A stretch of DNA of 64,000 bases from Candidatus Bathyarchaeota archaeon (GCA_026014875.1 JAOZHO010000027.1:88106-152105), one strand, 5' to 3'. Shown: positions 16,001 to 25,142, counted from the first letter of the stretch. Notes: generated by a model from the letters alone, not told the origin. Translations and numbers: made by a program.

Positions 16001-17197
16001 ATGGTGAAGCTCAGGATCAGCTGGGGCGAGTATCGGAGGAGGATCGCGAGGGTCAGGGAGGTCATGGTGGAGAGGGGGCTCGACGCCCTCCTGCTCACGA
16101 GCGGGAAGAGCATGTTCTACGTCTCCCATTTCACCCACATAACCACCGAGCGCCCCGCCATCCTCCTGATCCCCCCGGACGGGGACCTGATCTTCCTGGG
16201 GCCCCTCCTGGAGGCGGATCACCTGAAGCACCAGACCGGCCTCGTGGGGGAGGTGAGGACCTACCTCGACTACCCGGGGGAGACGCACCCGATAGACAAG
16301 TTCGCCGAGTGGCTCATCGACCTAGGCTACGGGAAGGCCACGATAGGCGCTGACAACCCCGCCGGGGCCACCGGGGCCATGGGTTACACGGGCCCCCCGC
16401 TCCCCGAGAAGATGCCGGACGCCGAGTTCGAGAGGGCGGGGGACATCATCTGGGCGATGAGGCTCTGCAAGTCGGAGGAGGAGATCGCCCTCATCAGGGA
16501 GAGCGCCAAGTGGGGGAACCTCGCCCACCAGCACCTCCAGGACTATACTGCGCCGGGGACGTGGGACGTCGAGGTGAGCCTCATGGCCAGCCTCGAAGCG
16601 TCATCAGTCATGAAGAAGACCCTAGGCCCCGAGTACGAAACCCTGAAAGGAAGGGCCCCCGCCTCCGCCGGGTTCCGGGGCCAGGTGGGCTGGAAATCCG
16701 CTATGCCCCACAGCATAGGAATACCCAAGATGATAGCGGAGGGGGACGTCCTGGTCACCGGGGCTGGCTCCGACGTGGGGGGCTACGGGAGCGAGCTGGA
16801 GAGGACCATGATCGTTGGGGAGCCCACGCCCAAGATGGAGAAGTACTTCAAGGTGATGGTGGAGTCCCAGGACGCCGCTATCGAGGCCCTGGGGCCTGGG
16901 GTGAAGTGCAGCGATGTGGACAAGGCGTCGGGGAAGGTGATCCGGGACGCCGGGTACGCGGCCCTCATGAGGCATCACACGGGCCACGGCATCGGCCTCG
17001 AGGGGCACGAGCCCCCCTGGCTGGACATCGGGAACGACGACGAGCTGAAGCCGGGGATGGTGGTGAGCCTCGAGCCCGGGATCTACGAGCTGGGGTACGC
17101 AGGGTTCCGGCACTCCGACACCGCGGTTATCACCGAGGACGGATACGAGCTGGTGACTTACTACCCGAGGGACATCGAGTCCCTCACGATCCTATAG
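16001..17197 (+). CDS. M24 'pita-bread' hydrolase, creatinase/Xaa-Pro peptidase-like
   Basis: A 398-residue protein with the creatinase N-terminal domain (residues 1-130) and a C-terminal pita-bread domain. In metal-dependent M24 peptidases the first ligands lie in 'DxG...GYxSDxTRT'. Here the segment is TGAGSDVGGYGSELERT, so the first Asp is Gly and the second is Glu. HTGHGIGLEGHEPPWL keeps the catalytic His, SLEPGIYE keeps one Glu, and the last ligand region reads FRHSDTAVITEDG. This pattern is closer to metal-free creatinase-like members than to true proline peptidases. Creatinase cleaves creatine to sarcosine and urea. Its neighbour is a guanidino-modifying enzyme. Confidence 0.8.
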   Translation: MVKLRISWGEYRRRIARVREVMVERGLDALLLTSGKSMFYVSHFTHITTERPAILLIPPDGDLIFLGPLLEADHLKHQTGLVGEVRTYLDYPGETHPIDKFAEWLIDLGYGKATIGADNPAGATGAMGYTGPPLPEKMPDAEFERAGDIIWAMRLCKSEEEIALIRESAKWGNLAHQHLQDYTAPGTWDVEVSLMASLEASSVMKKTLGPEYETLKGRAPASAGFRGQVGWKSAMPHSIGIPKMIAEGDVLVTGAGSDVGGYGSELERTMIVGEPTPKMEKYFKVMVESQDAAIEALGPGVKCSDVDKASGKVIRDAGYAALMRHHTGHGIGLEGHEPPWLDIGNDDELKPGMVVSLEPGIYELGYAGFRHSDTAVITEDGYELVTYYPRDIESLTIL

Positions 17198-17866
17198 ATC
17201 TCTCTCGCCCTTCAGGAGCTTCGCCAGCTCGCTGATGTCGAGTTGTTCGGTGTCTTTAGAGTATCCCCCCAGCTTGAACGCGAGCTGCACGGAGTATCCC
17301 ACGGTCACCGCGGAGATTATGGTCCCAATTCCCACGGGTCCCCCGAGGAGGTAGCCGATGACTAAGACGGTTATCTCGATGGCTCCCCGGATATTGGATA
17401 CGGGCCTGCCGGTCATCTTTACCAACCCCATCATAAGCCCGTCCCTGGGGCCAGCCCCCAGCCCCACCCGGATGTAGAGAAGGGTGCCCATCCCGAGGAA
17501 CGCGACGCTGAGGAATAGCAACCCGAGCTGCCAGGGCAGGGCCTCCGGTAGGGGGATCAGCCCAGAGGCGATGATCCAGTCGATAGATGCCCCGACGACG
17601 TACATGTTCGCGAAGGTACCGAATCCCGGGGGGAACCCGAGGAGCCACCCCAGGATGAGAACGGCGAGGCCCACAACCTGAGAGACCTCCCCAAGAGTGA
17701 AGGAAGTCATCGCCTCAAGGCCAACGTTGAGCACGCCCCAGGGCATCATCCCCAGCCCGGCGTGGAGGTTGGCGACGATCCCCGCGGAAAATAAGAAGAG
17801 ACCCACGAAGAGGGAGGGCATCCGGGCTAGGAAAGCCACCCAGTTCCTCGTGAGATTGCTCGCCAT
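17192..17866 (-). CDS. YczE/YitT-like integral membrane protein
   Basis: The 224-residue protein has about five hydrophobic segments with glycine-rich pairs. Two internally similar halves are evident: GLFLFSAGIVANLHAGLGMMPW and AFLGMGTLLYIRVGLGAGPRDGL, the 'aGLGxxPwd' repeat typical of the YczE/YitT (COG2364) family. Family members are proposed transporters or membrane regulators, with no firm substrate. The C-terminal tail is soluble. It overlaps the end of the convergent M24 gene by 6 bp. Confidence 0.8.
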   Translation of the reverse strand: MASNLTRNWVAFLARMPSLFVGLFLFSAGIVANLHAGLGMMPWGVLNVGLEAMTSFTLGEVSQVVGLAVLILGWLLGFPPGFGTFANMYVVGASIDWIIASGLIPLPEALPWQLGLLFLSVAFLGMGTLLYIRVGLGAGPRDGLMMGLVKMTGRPVSNIRGAIEITVLVIGYLLGGPVGIGTIISAVTVGYSVQLAFKLGGYSKDTEQLDISELAKLLKGERDL

Positions 17867-18034
17867 CGACCCGCCTCCCGGTAATGGCGTAGAATATCAT
17901 CCAGCCCTATTAAAGACCGGCTGAATCATGCCACCGCCTGCGTTTAACATTTCATAGTAGCCATTTTCACCCAGGTCCCTCCCCCAATCCCCACCTCAAT
18001 CTATTTAACAGCCCTACCCAGAGCATTCACCGAA

Positions 18035-19384
18035 TTGGGTAAGAGGATCGCGAAGCGGGTCCAGAAGCCCAAGAACGTCTGGATCCGGGAAATGTTCTCA
18101 GGGGACCCCAGGATGGGGTCGGGTCTAGATTACACCAACGACTACCTCAAGATGCAGGCCCCCCCGGGAAGCATCTGCGCAGTATGCAAGGGCTCCAAGC
18201 TCCTCTGCGGGAAGACGAGCTGCCCCGTGGTGGCCCGGGCCGCCTCCCACTTCAACATCTGGAGGAGCATCAAGGGCACCGAGGTCAGCGGCTCCTCGCC
18301 CCCCAGCGTCTTCGTGGGCCGCGTCGGCTACCCCTATGTCAACATCGGGCCCCTGGCGCCCAACCGCTTCGGGGACACATCCATCCTCGACTCCCCGGAG
18401 CGGTGGATGGGCAAATCCATAGATGAGATCATCGACTACCGGAGCCAGCTCGTCAGAGGAATGACCAGGGTCAACGTGCGGAAGCCCGAGAAGGCGGGGC
18501 GCATCCTCGACAGGACCCGGGAGCTCAGCCTCGCGGAGCACTACGTGGAGACCGAGATGAAGCTCAAGAAGCGGCCCCGCCGAAGCTTCAGGGTCGACGC
18601 CGACGTGCAGCCCATCGGGCCCACCGCCCCCCTGGAGCGGATGGAGATAGGCTACATCCGATGGAACAGGGAGATGGAGAAGGCCCATTACGACACCGAC
18701 TTCAAGGCCGCCCCCGCCACCAAGGCCCTCTACCAGGAGGGGGTCCCGGTGACCCAGATCATGAAGGCCTTCAGCATGGGGAGCTTCGGGGTCGGGAAGA
18801 ATCGGCGCCTCGTCCCCACACGGTGGAGCATCACCGCAGTCGACGACATCCTGGGGAAGGACATGGCCCGCCAGACCAAGAACTTCCCCCTCATCAACAA
18901 CTACGAGATCTACGAGTCCGAATACCTGGGGAACAGGTTCGAGGTCCTCCTGGTCCCCGACGCCTGGAGCTACGAGGCCTACGAGGCGTGGTACCCGGGC
19001 ACCGTCTGGAACCCCAGCACCAGCCACGTCGCGATCGTCACTGACTGGGAGGGCTACAACGGCCGGAGTAAGTACGCCTCCATGGGGGGCTGCTACTACT
19101 CGGGGAGGCTCGCCGTGATGGAGCACCTCACGAAGGTGAGGCGCCAGGCCCGGGTCTTCATCCTCCGGGAGGCCTACCCCGACTACATCCTCCCGGTGGG
19201 GGTCTGGCAGGTCCGGGAGAACGTCAGGAACGCGATGAGGCAGCCGCCCCTGGTCTACGCCACCCTGGACGAGGCCCTGGCGAGGCTCCAGAGCAGACTC
19301 AGCATCCCCCTGGAGCAGTGGATGGACGCCGGTTTCCTGCTGAGGCAGACCATCTCCCAGAGGAAGATCACTGATTACCTCTGA
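18035..19384 (+). CDS. nreA: archaeal DNA repair protein NreA
   Basis: At 449 residues this matches the Nre family, which in haloarchaea protects against DNA damage with PCNA. An N-terminal zinc-finger-like segment has CAVCKGSKLLCGKTSCPV. Conserved-looking blocks follow: FVGRVGYPYVNIGPL near residue 88, NNYEIYESEYLGNRFEVLL near residue 288, and GGCYYSGRLAVMEHL. The last eight residues QRKITDYL form a good PIP box (Q-x-x-I-x-x-Y-L), the signature for docking on the PCNA clamp. The start codon is TTG, about 30 bp after a TATA-like CTATTTAAC, consistent with a short or absent leader. The long antisense ORF over it is a shadow. Confidence 0.92.
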   Translation: MGKRIAKRVQKPKNVWIREMFSGDPRMGSGLDYTNDYLKMQAPPGSICAVCKGSKLLCGKTSCPVVARAASHFNIWRSIKGTEVSGSSPPSVFVGRVGYPYVNIGPLAPNRFGDTSILDSPERWMGKSIDEIIDYRSQLVRGMTRVNVRKPEKAGRILDRTRELSLAEHYVETEMKLKKRPRRSFRVDADVQPIGPTAPLERMEIGYIRWNREMEKAHYDTDFKAAPATKALYQEGVPVTQIMKAFSMGSFGVGKNRRLVPTRWSITAVDDILGKDMARQTKNFPLINNYEIYESEYLGNRFEVLLVPDAWSYEAYEAWYPGTVWNPSTSHVAIVTDWEGYNGRSKYASMGGCYYSGRLAVMEHLTKVRRQARVFILREAYPDYILPVGVWQVRENVRNAMRQPPLVYATLDEALARLQSRLSIPLEQWMDAGFLLRQTISQRKITDYL

Positions 19385-19450
19385 TCCGCTGGATTTTATG
19401 ATCAATCCATGAATTATTTACTGGATATGTTAATAGGACCCAGATAAACT

Positions 19451-19513
19451 TTATAAATTTAACACATTCATACATATCATGGGATCGCAGGGAGCCCCCA
19501 ACATGATTTATAC
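19451..19513 (+). promoter_or_regulatory. candidate promoter region of the purSLQ operon
   Basis: Two TATA-like sequences lie upstream of purS: TTATAAATTT (19451-19460) and ATTTATAC (19506-19513), the latter about 38 bp before the ATG. Either gives a leader of 15-75 nt. A GTGAGGTCCAGG stretch next to the start could serve as ribosome-binding site. I see no recognisable purine-responsive operator. Confidence 0.4.
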
Positions 19514-19549
19514 AAGAAATCAACGAGATATCCCCGTGAGGTCCAGGAA

Positions 19550-19801
19550 ATGAAGTTCAACGCGAAGGTCTATGTCAGCCTAAAGAAGGGTTACTCCGAC
19601 CCCGAGGGGGAGACCACCGCCAACGCCCTCAGGGGACTCGGCTACACCGTCGACGATGTGAGGGCCAGCAAGGCCTACGAGGTGTCATTCCAGGCTGAGG
19701 ATGAGGAGACCGCGGAGGCGGTCCTCGACGAGATGTGCCGGAGGCTCCTCACCAACCCCACCAAGGACGACTACAGCTTCGAGATCAGGGAAGTTCGATG
19801 A
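19550..19801 (+). CDS. purS: phosphoribosylformylglycinamidine synthase subunit PurS
   Basis: An 83-residue protein of exactly the PurS size, reading KVYVSLKKGYSDPEGETTANAL, LGYTVDDVRASKAYEV and a final YSFEIREV. PurS bridges PurL and PurQ in the three-part FGAM synthase that turns FGAR into FGAM with ATP and glutamine. Its TGA overlaps the purL ATG (ATGA), so the subunits are translationally coupled and probably made in balanced amounts. Confidence 0.95.
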   Translation: MKFNAKVYVSLKKGYSDPEGETTANALRGLGYTVDDVRASKAYEVSFQAEDEETAEAVLDEMCRRLLTNPTKDDYSFEIREVR

Positions 19802-22170
19802 CCCGCATCACGAGAAGCCCCCACCCCTTCGAGCACCACGAGGTCGACCTCCTCAACGCGAGCGACGACGACCTCAAAGAGATCGCCTCCACCCTGAGCC
19901 TGGGGCTCAGCCTCGACGAACTCCGCCACATCCGGGACGGCTACGTGGTTAGGGAGAGGAAGGCGACGGATCTGGAGCTCCAGACCTACGACCAGACTTG
20001 GAGCGAGCACTGCAGCCACAAGACCTTCGCGGGGATCATCCACACCCCGCAGGGCACAGTGGACGGCCTCCTCAAGACCTTCTTCATGAGCCTCATCGAC
20101 GAACTCCAGCCCGAGTGGTGCTACAGCGTCTTCGAGGACAACGCCGGGATCGTGGACTTCACCGATGAGGTGGGGATCGCAATCAAGGTGGAGACCCACA
20201 ACCACCCCTCCGCCATAGAGCCCTTCGGGGGAGCCGCCACGGGCCTCGGAGGAGTCATCAGGGATATTCTCGGGGTCTGGGCCGACCCCATCGCCTGCAC
20301 CGATGTCCTATGCTTCGGACCTTTGAACTATCCTTATGAGAAGCTCCCTGAGGGGGTGAAGCATCCCCGGTACATCTTCGGTGGCGTGGTGGACGGCATA
20401 GGGAGCTACGGTAACAGCATCGGCATCCCCACGGTGAACGGGGCCACGGTCTTCCACGAGAAATACACCGGGAACGTCGTGGTCTACGCAGGATGCGTCG
20501 GGGTCATACCCAAGGATCAGTACATCCGGGACGTGAAGCCCGGGGACTGCGTGCTCCTCGTCGGGGGCAGGACAGGCAGGGACGGAATCCACGGGGTCAC
20601 ATTCGCCTCCGCGGAGCTCACCGAGGAGTCCGAGGAGGTCTCCCGGCCAGCGATCCAGATCGCGAACCCCATCGAGGAGGAGAAGATCAAGAGGGCCCTC
20701 AAGGAGGTCAGCGACCGCAAGCTGGGCTCCGGTATCACCGACATCGGGGGTGGGGGGCTCAGCTGCGGGGTCTGCGAGACCGCGGACACGTATGGGCTCG
20801 GGGTCGAGGCCCACCTGGATCGGGTGCCCCTTAAGGCGACGGACATGGCCCCCTGGGAGATCTGGGTCTCCGAGAGCCAGGAGAGGATGCTCCTCGCCGT
20901 CCCCCCGGGGAATCTGGACGAGGTCGTCTCCATCTTTCATGGCGAGCAGGTGGAGACCACTGTCCTAGGTACATACACCGAGACGGGGCAGGCAGACATC
21001 TACTACGAGGGAGTCATACTCGCCGAGTTGGAGCTGGGATCCCTATTCGACCCTCCGAAGCTCGAGCGCACCACGAACTGGGTTCCACCTGTGCTCGAGG
21101 AACCGGACATCCCGGAGCCAGACGACCTAGGTTCAGTCCTCTTGAGCCTCCTGAGATCGTACAACATCGCGAGCAAGGAGAAGGTGATCCGCCGCTACGA
21201 CCAGGAGGTGAAGGGCCAGACCGTGGTGAAGCCCCTCCAGGGCTGGAACGCGGGGCCCAACGACGCCGCCGTATTGAAGCCCCTCGACGACACCTGGAAG
21301 GGTATTGCGATCAGCAGCGGTATCAACCCCCGGTACGGGCTCATAGACCCCTACTGGATGGCGGCCTCCGTCATCGACGAGGCGATCAGGAACAACGTCT
21401 CCGTGGGGGGGCGCAGGATCTCCCTCCTTGATAATTTCACCTGGGGGAACCCCGAGTACGAGGACCGACTCGGGGGCCTCGTCCTCGCCTCCCGGGCCTG
21501 CTATGACGTTGGGAAGGCCTACGGGACCCCCTTCGTCTCGGGGAAGGACAGCCTCTACAACGAGTCCCCCCTGGGCCCCGTGACCCCGACACTCCTCATC
21601 ACGGCCCTGGGGATCGTCCCGGACATCCGGAAGGCGGTGACCATGGACCTCAAGGAGGCCGGGGACGCCCTCTACATCGTCGGGACCACCAAGCCCGAGC
21701 TGGGGGGCTCCGAGTACTATGCACTCCACGGCGAGCTGGGAGCCTCGGTGCCCAAGCTGGAGCCCGAGAAGAACGCCAAGGTCTACGCCCGCCTGAACGA
21801 GGCGATGGACCGGGGCATCGTGAGGGCCTGCCACGACCTCTCCGACGGGGGGTTGGGAGTCGCCTCCGCAGAGATGGCGTTCACCGGAGACCTCGGCCTC
21901 AAAGTCGACCTGTCCAGGGTGCCTGTGTCGGAGGAGATGAGAGACGACTTCATGCTCTACTCCGAGTCCAACGGGAGGCTGCTGGTAGAGGTGTCAGAGA
22001 AGGATTGCGGAGAGTTCGAAGCTCTCATGGGTGACTCGGTATTCGCCCGGATCGGATCAGTGAAGGAGGATAAAACCCTGAGGCTGGAGAAGAAAGGGGA
22101 ACTCCTTTTCGAGCTGCCACTAACTAAGCTTATCGGAGCATGGAAGACCCCCCTGGAGGACCCGAGATGA
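19798..22170 (+). CDS. purL: phosphoribosylformylglycinamidine synthase subunit PurL
   Basis: The 790-residue small-type PurL carries out the ATP-dependent amination of FGAR. I choose the ATG overlapping the purS stop, since MTRITRSPHPFEHH leads straight into the domain and the track's longer start is in the purS frame region. Family blocks: QTWSEHCSHKTF near residue 65, VETHNHPSAIEPFGGAATGLGG, GGRTGRDGIHG, and the second-half repeat with GNPEYEDRLGGLVLASRACYD in pieces, plus FVSGKDSLYNE. No glutaminase domain is fused; PurQ supplies it and overlaps the end of this gene by an ATGA. Confidence 0.96.
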   Translation: MTRITRSPHPFEHHEVDLLNASDDDLKEIASTLSLGLSLDELRHIRDGYVVRERKATDLELQTYDQTWSEHCSHKTFAGIIHTPQGTVDGLLKTFFMSLIDELQPEWCYSVFEDNAGIVDFTDEVGIAIKVETHNHPSAIEPFGGAATGLGGVIRDILGVWADPIACTDVLCFGPLNYPYEKLPEGVKHPRYIFGGVVDGIGSYGNSIGIPTVNGATVFHEKYTGNVVVYAGCVGVIPKDQYIRDVKPGDCVLLVGGRTGRDGIHGVTFASAELTEESEEVSRPAIQIANPIEEEKIKRALKEVSDRKLGSGITDIGGGGLSCGVCETADTYGLGVEAHLDRVPLKATDMAPWEIWVSESQERMLLAVPPGNLDEVVSIFHGEQVETTVLGTYTETGQADIYYEGVILAELELGSLFDPPKLERTTNWVPPVLEEPDIPEPDDLGSVLLSLLRSYNIASKEKVIRRYDQEVKGQTVVKPLQGWNAGPNDAAVLKPLDDTWKGIAISSGINPRYGLIDPYWMAASVIDEAIRNNVSVGGRRISLLDNFTWGNPEYEDRLGGLVLASRACYDVGKAYGTPFVSGKDSLYNESPLGPVTPTLLITALGIVPDIRKAVTMDLKEAGDALYIVGTTKPELGGSEYYALHGELGASVPKLEPEKNAKVYARLNEAMDRGIVRACHDLSDGGLGVASAEMAFTGDLGLKVDLSRVPVSEEMRDDFMLYSESNGRLLVEVSEKDCGEFEALMGDSVFARIGSVKEDKTLRLEKKGELLFELPLTKLIGAWKTPLEDPR

Positions 22171-22982
22171 AGCGGGAAGAGATAGACGTCCTCCTCATGA
22201 GGGCTCCGGGGACCAACTGCGACCTCGAGACCGTCCGGGCATTCAGGGACCTCGGGGTCCGGGCCCACCTCGTCCACAGTCAGAGGGTCTTCAAGGCCAA
22301 GAACCTCCTCGACTACGATATTCTCGTCTTCCCCGGGGGCTTCAGCTACGGGGACTATGTCAGGAGCGGCGCCATCTGGGCCAAGGAGATGGAGTACCGC
22401 ATCGGGAAGGAGATAGCGGAGTTCGTGGACACGGGGCGCCCAGTCATCGGCATCTGCAACGGGTTCCAGGTCCTCGTGGAAACAGGGTTCCTCCCCGGCT
22501 TCGAGGGCAGGAGCCCCGAGCCCCAGGTCGCCCTAGCGAACAACAGCCACGGCTACCAGAACCGCTGGATTCGGATGAAGAATATCGGGAAGGGGAACTG
22601 CGAGATGCTCAGGGGGGTCCCCGAGGGCCAGGTCATCGCGTGCCCCGTCGCCCACGGGGAGGGCCGGTTCATCATGCCCCAGGACAAGACCGAGGAATGG
22701 CTGGAGAGGCTCTACGACCAGGATCAGCTCGTCTTCAGGTACGTCAAGGGGGACGGTGGCTACGCTGAGGGCTCCTGGCCCGAGAACCCCAACGGGGCGT
22801 ACCATGACATTGCTGGTATCTGCAATCCCGAGGGGAATGTCCTGGGGTTCATGCCCCACCCTGAGAGGGCTTACTTCGGCTACCTGATGCCCGAGTGGAC
22901 CAAGAAGGGGAGGCCCGACGAGTACGGGGACGGCAGGGTATTCTTCGAGTCCATCGTCCGGTACGTGGAGGCTAGGTTCTAG
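22167..22982 (+). CDS. purQ: phosphoribosylformylglycinamidine synthase glutaminase subunit PurQ
   Basis: A class I glutamine amidotransferase of 271 residues from the ATG that overlaps the purL stop. The nucleophile elbow is GICNGFQVL, the oxyanion region FPGGFSYGDYVRSGA, and the His-x-Glu pair is in FMPHPERAYFG. It releases ammonia from glutamine and passes it to PurL. The ORF-track start nine codons upstream lies inside purL and is less likely. The 3' end overlaps the convergent purE by 11 bp. Confidence 0.95.
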   Translation: MKREEIDVLLMRAPGTNCDLETVRAFRDLGVRAHLVHSQRVFKAKNLLDYDILVFPGGFSYGDYVRSGAIWAKEMEYRIGKEIAEFVDTGRPVIGICNGFQVLVETGFLPGFEGRSPEPQVALANNSHGYQNRWIRMKNIGKGNCEMLRGVPEGQVIACPVAHGEGRFIMPQDKTEEWLERLYDQDQLVFRYVKGDGGYAEGSWPENPNGAYHDIAGICNPEGNVLGFMPHPERAYFGYLMPEWTKKGRPDEYGDGRVFFESIVRYVEARF

Positions 22983-23415
22983 CCGCCCTCTTCCGGCGGT
23001 ACTCCACCAGTTTTTCGCTTAAACCCTCGTCGGAGAGGGCTAGAATCTCGATGGCCAGCAGCGCCCCGTTCCTGGAGTTGTCGATCCCGACGCAGGCCAC
23101 GGGGACCCCTGGGGGCATCTGGGCGATGGATAGGAGGGAGTCGATTCCCCCGAGCTTTGCGTCCTTGGGGACGCCGATCACAGGCTTGAGGGTGTGGGCC
23201 GCGATGAAACCGGGAAGAGCCGCCGATAGCCCCGCGACGGCGATGTAGACCGAAGCTTCCGACGCCTCGATGTACTCCCGGAGGGCTTTCGGGCTCCTGT
23301 GGGCCGAGTAGACCTGGTAGTCGTAGTCGACCCCGAACTCTTTGAGGACTGCCTCGGCCTTGTCTCCGATCTCTTGGTCGGAGGTGCTCCCGATGATAAG
23401 CGAGACCCTGGACAT
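22972..23415 (-). CDS. purE: N5-CAIR mutase / AIR carboxylase PurE
   Basis: The start at MSRVSLIIGSTSDQE (147 residues) is preferred over the ten-residue longer ORF. PurE motifs include GSTSDQ, YSAHRSPKAL, and VAGLSAALPGFIAAHTLKPV followed by GVPKDAKLGGIDSLLSIAQM. The usual class I motif AGAGGAAHLPG is replaced by AVAGLSAALPG, a form seen in several archaea. Whether it uses N5-CAIR or free CO2 with AIR is therefore open, and no purK is present in the window. It faces the purSLQ operon and is divergent from the cDPG synthetase-like gene. Confidence 0.92.
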   Translation of the reverse strand: MSRVSLIIGSTSDQEIGDKAEAVLKEFGVDYDYQVYSAHRSPKALREYIEASEASVYIAVAGLSAALPGFIAAHTLKPVIGVPKDAKLGGIDSLLSIAQMPPGVPVACVGIDNSRNGALLAIEILALSDEGLSEKLVEYRRKRAART

Positions 23416-23519
23416 TTTCGAACTCCTAGTTGCATGAGGAGACATAATAAGACTGCCCCATGGGCTTTGGTCTTATGTTTATATGTGGAGTGATTCAAAG
23501 TCTTCATTGTGTGACCGGA

Positions 23520-24860
23520 TTGGTAAAGAGAGTCATTATCATGGGTGCCGCGGGGCGGGACTTCCACAATTTTAACACCCACTTCAGGGGTAACCCCGAG
23601 TACGAGGTGGTGGCCTTCACAGCCGCCCAGATCTCAGAACTCGACGCCGGAGCCGGGGTGGAGAACCGGGTCTACCCTCCGGAGCTCGCTGGATTAGGGT
23701 ATCCGATGGGGATCAAGATCTACCCGGAGTCGATGCTTGAGAAGCTCATCGTGGAGCGCCGGGTGGACGAGGTCTTCTTCGCCTACAGCGACGTCTCCCA
23801 CGGCTATCTCATGGACGAGGCGTCCAGGGTTCTCGCCGCGGGGGCCAGCTTCACCCTCCTGGGGCCCGACGCGACGATGATCGAGCCCACGAAGCCGGTG
23901 ATCTCCGTGTGCGCCTCGAGGACCGGGAGCGGGAAGAGCCCCACGAGCCGCTGGCTCCTCACGAGGCTCACCGATAGGGGGCACAGGGTCGTGGTTATCA
24001 GGCACCCTATGCCCTACGGGGACCTCAACAAGCAGAGGGTGCAGAGGTTCGAGACCCTGGAGGACCTGGACAGGCACAACTGCACCATCGAAGAGAGGGA
24101 GGACTATGAGCCCCACATCGAGATGGGGGCGGTGGTCTTCGCGGGGGTGGACTACAAGGAGATCCTGAGGGATGCTGAGAGGGAGGCCGATGTCATCCTG
24201 TGGGACGGTGGTAACAACGACTTCCCCTTCTACAGGCCCACGATCCACATCGTCCTGGTGGACCCCCACAGGGTCGGGGACGAGCTGTCCTACTACCCGG
24301 GGGAGACCAACGTGAGGATGGCGGATGTGGTCATCGTGAGCAAGGTGAACACTGCGGACCCCGAGAAGGTGGAAGAGATTATCGCGAACGTGAAGGGGAT
24401 CAACGGGACCGCCCGAATACTCAAGGCTAACATCACGATAACCGCGGAGGACGACGAGGCGATCCTGGGGAAGAAGGTGCTCGTGGTGGAGGACGGCCCC
24501 ACGGTGACCCACGGGGGGATGGCCTTCGGAGCCGCCACCATCAAGGCCCGGGCCCTGGAGGCGGAGCTGGTGGACCCCAGGCCCTACGCGAAGGGATCCA
24601 TACGGGCGATCTACGAGATGTACCCCCACCTGGAACGGGTGCTGCCGGCGGTGGGTTACAGCGAGCACCAGATGGAGGAGCTGAGCCAGATCATCAACGA
24701 CACCCCGTGCGACCTCGTCCTCCTGGGCACCCCCACGGACATCAGCAGGTACCTGAAAGTGGACAAGCCGGTTCAAAGAGTGCGCTACGAGCTCGAGGAG
24801 ATCAACCCCGGGGAGATCGAGGAAGTCATCTTCGACCTCCTCGAGAAGCGCCTAGGATAG
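23520..24860 (+). CDS. cyclic 2,3-diphosphoglycerate synthetase-like P-loop protein
   Basis: After the TTG start I favour, the protein (about 446 residues) begins VKRVIIMGAAGRDFHNFNTHFR, an N-terminal Rossmann-like domain. A P-loop ASRTGSGKS follows near residue 140, then DVILWDGGNNDFPFYRP and VIVSKVNTADP, a G4-like segment. This is the family of cyclic 2,3-diphosphoglycerate synthetase (COG2403), which uses ATP to cyclise 2,3-DPG, a solute and phosphate store in some methanogens and thermophiles. Many members occur outside cDPG makers, so the activity is not certain. A TATA-like TTTATATG lies about 40 bp upstream. A GTG three codons earlier is an alternative start. Confidence 0.8.
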   Translation: MVKRVIIMGAAGRDFHNFNTHFRGNPEYEVVAFTAAQISELDAGAGVENRVYPPELAGLGYPMGIKIYPESMLEKLIVERRVDEVFFAYSDVSHGYLMDEASRVLAAGASFTLLGPDATMIEPTKPVISVCASRTGSGKSPTSRWLLTRLTDRGHRVVVIRHPMPYGDLNKQRVQRFETLEDLDRHNCTIEEREDYEPHIEMGAVVFAGVDYKEILRDAEREADVILWDGGNNDFPFYRPTIHIVLVDPHRVGDELSYYPGETNVRMADVVIVSKVNTADPEKVEEIIANVKGINGTARILKANITITAEDDEAILGKKVLVVEDGPTVTHGGMAFGAATIKARALEAELVDPRPYAKGSIRAIYEMYPHLERVLPAVGYSEHQMEELSQIINDTPCDLVLLGTPTDISRYLKVDKPVQRVRYELEEINPGEIEEVIFDLLEKRLG

Positions 24861-24871
24861 AGCGTACCCAC

Positions 24872-25097
24872 TCAGAAAAAGACGAGGGCGACCGAGCATG
24901 CGGCGATCAGAGCTACCCCCACCAGCTCCTTCCGGGTGTACTGCTCCCTGAATAATCATGTCGAGACCAGCATCGCAAATATGAACTCGATCTGCCCGAA
25001 GGCCCTGACATAGGAGGCCTGCTCCAGGGTCATCGCGGTGAACCAGCCCACCGAGCCCAGCATGCTGGTGGCCCCGGTGGTTCTGGGAGAGCCTCCT
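24872..25097 (-). pseudogene. EamA/DMT-family transporter remnant, C-terminal part with in-frame stop
   Basis: The spacer between the cDPG synthetase-like gene and purC has no ORF in the track. On the minus strand it reads MLGSVGWFTAMTLEQASYV, then RAFGQIEFIFAMLVST, an in-frame TGA (24956-24958), then LFREQYTRKELVGVALIAAC and SVALVFF before a final stop. This is the last helix pair of a drug/metabolite (EamA) transporter, including the 'F.E.(L/Y)TR.ELiGi.LI..G' pattern. The beginning of the gene is missing and a frame break occurs upstream, so this is a decayed gene. Confidence 0.7.
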
Positions 25098-25142
25098 CGG
25101 ATCCCGTCTGGATGCCGTAGACGCCGCAGCTCTCCCTGAGGC

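Noticed and set aside
18125-19405. 426-residue minus-strand ORF opposite nreA
   Set aside because: Composition shadow. High GC at third codon positions leaves antisense frames open; the translation is Gly/Asp/Leu/Val-rich with no domain, while nreA on the other strand is unmistakable.
23694-24776. 360-residue minus-strand ORF opposite the cDPG synthetase-like gene
   Set aside because: Antisense shadow rich in His/Val/Asp/Pro, without any family motif.
24956-24958. In-frame TGA as a selenocysteine codon in the EamA remnant
   Set aside because: EamA transporters are not selenoproteins and the gene also lacks its 5' half; decay is simpler.
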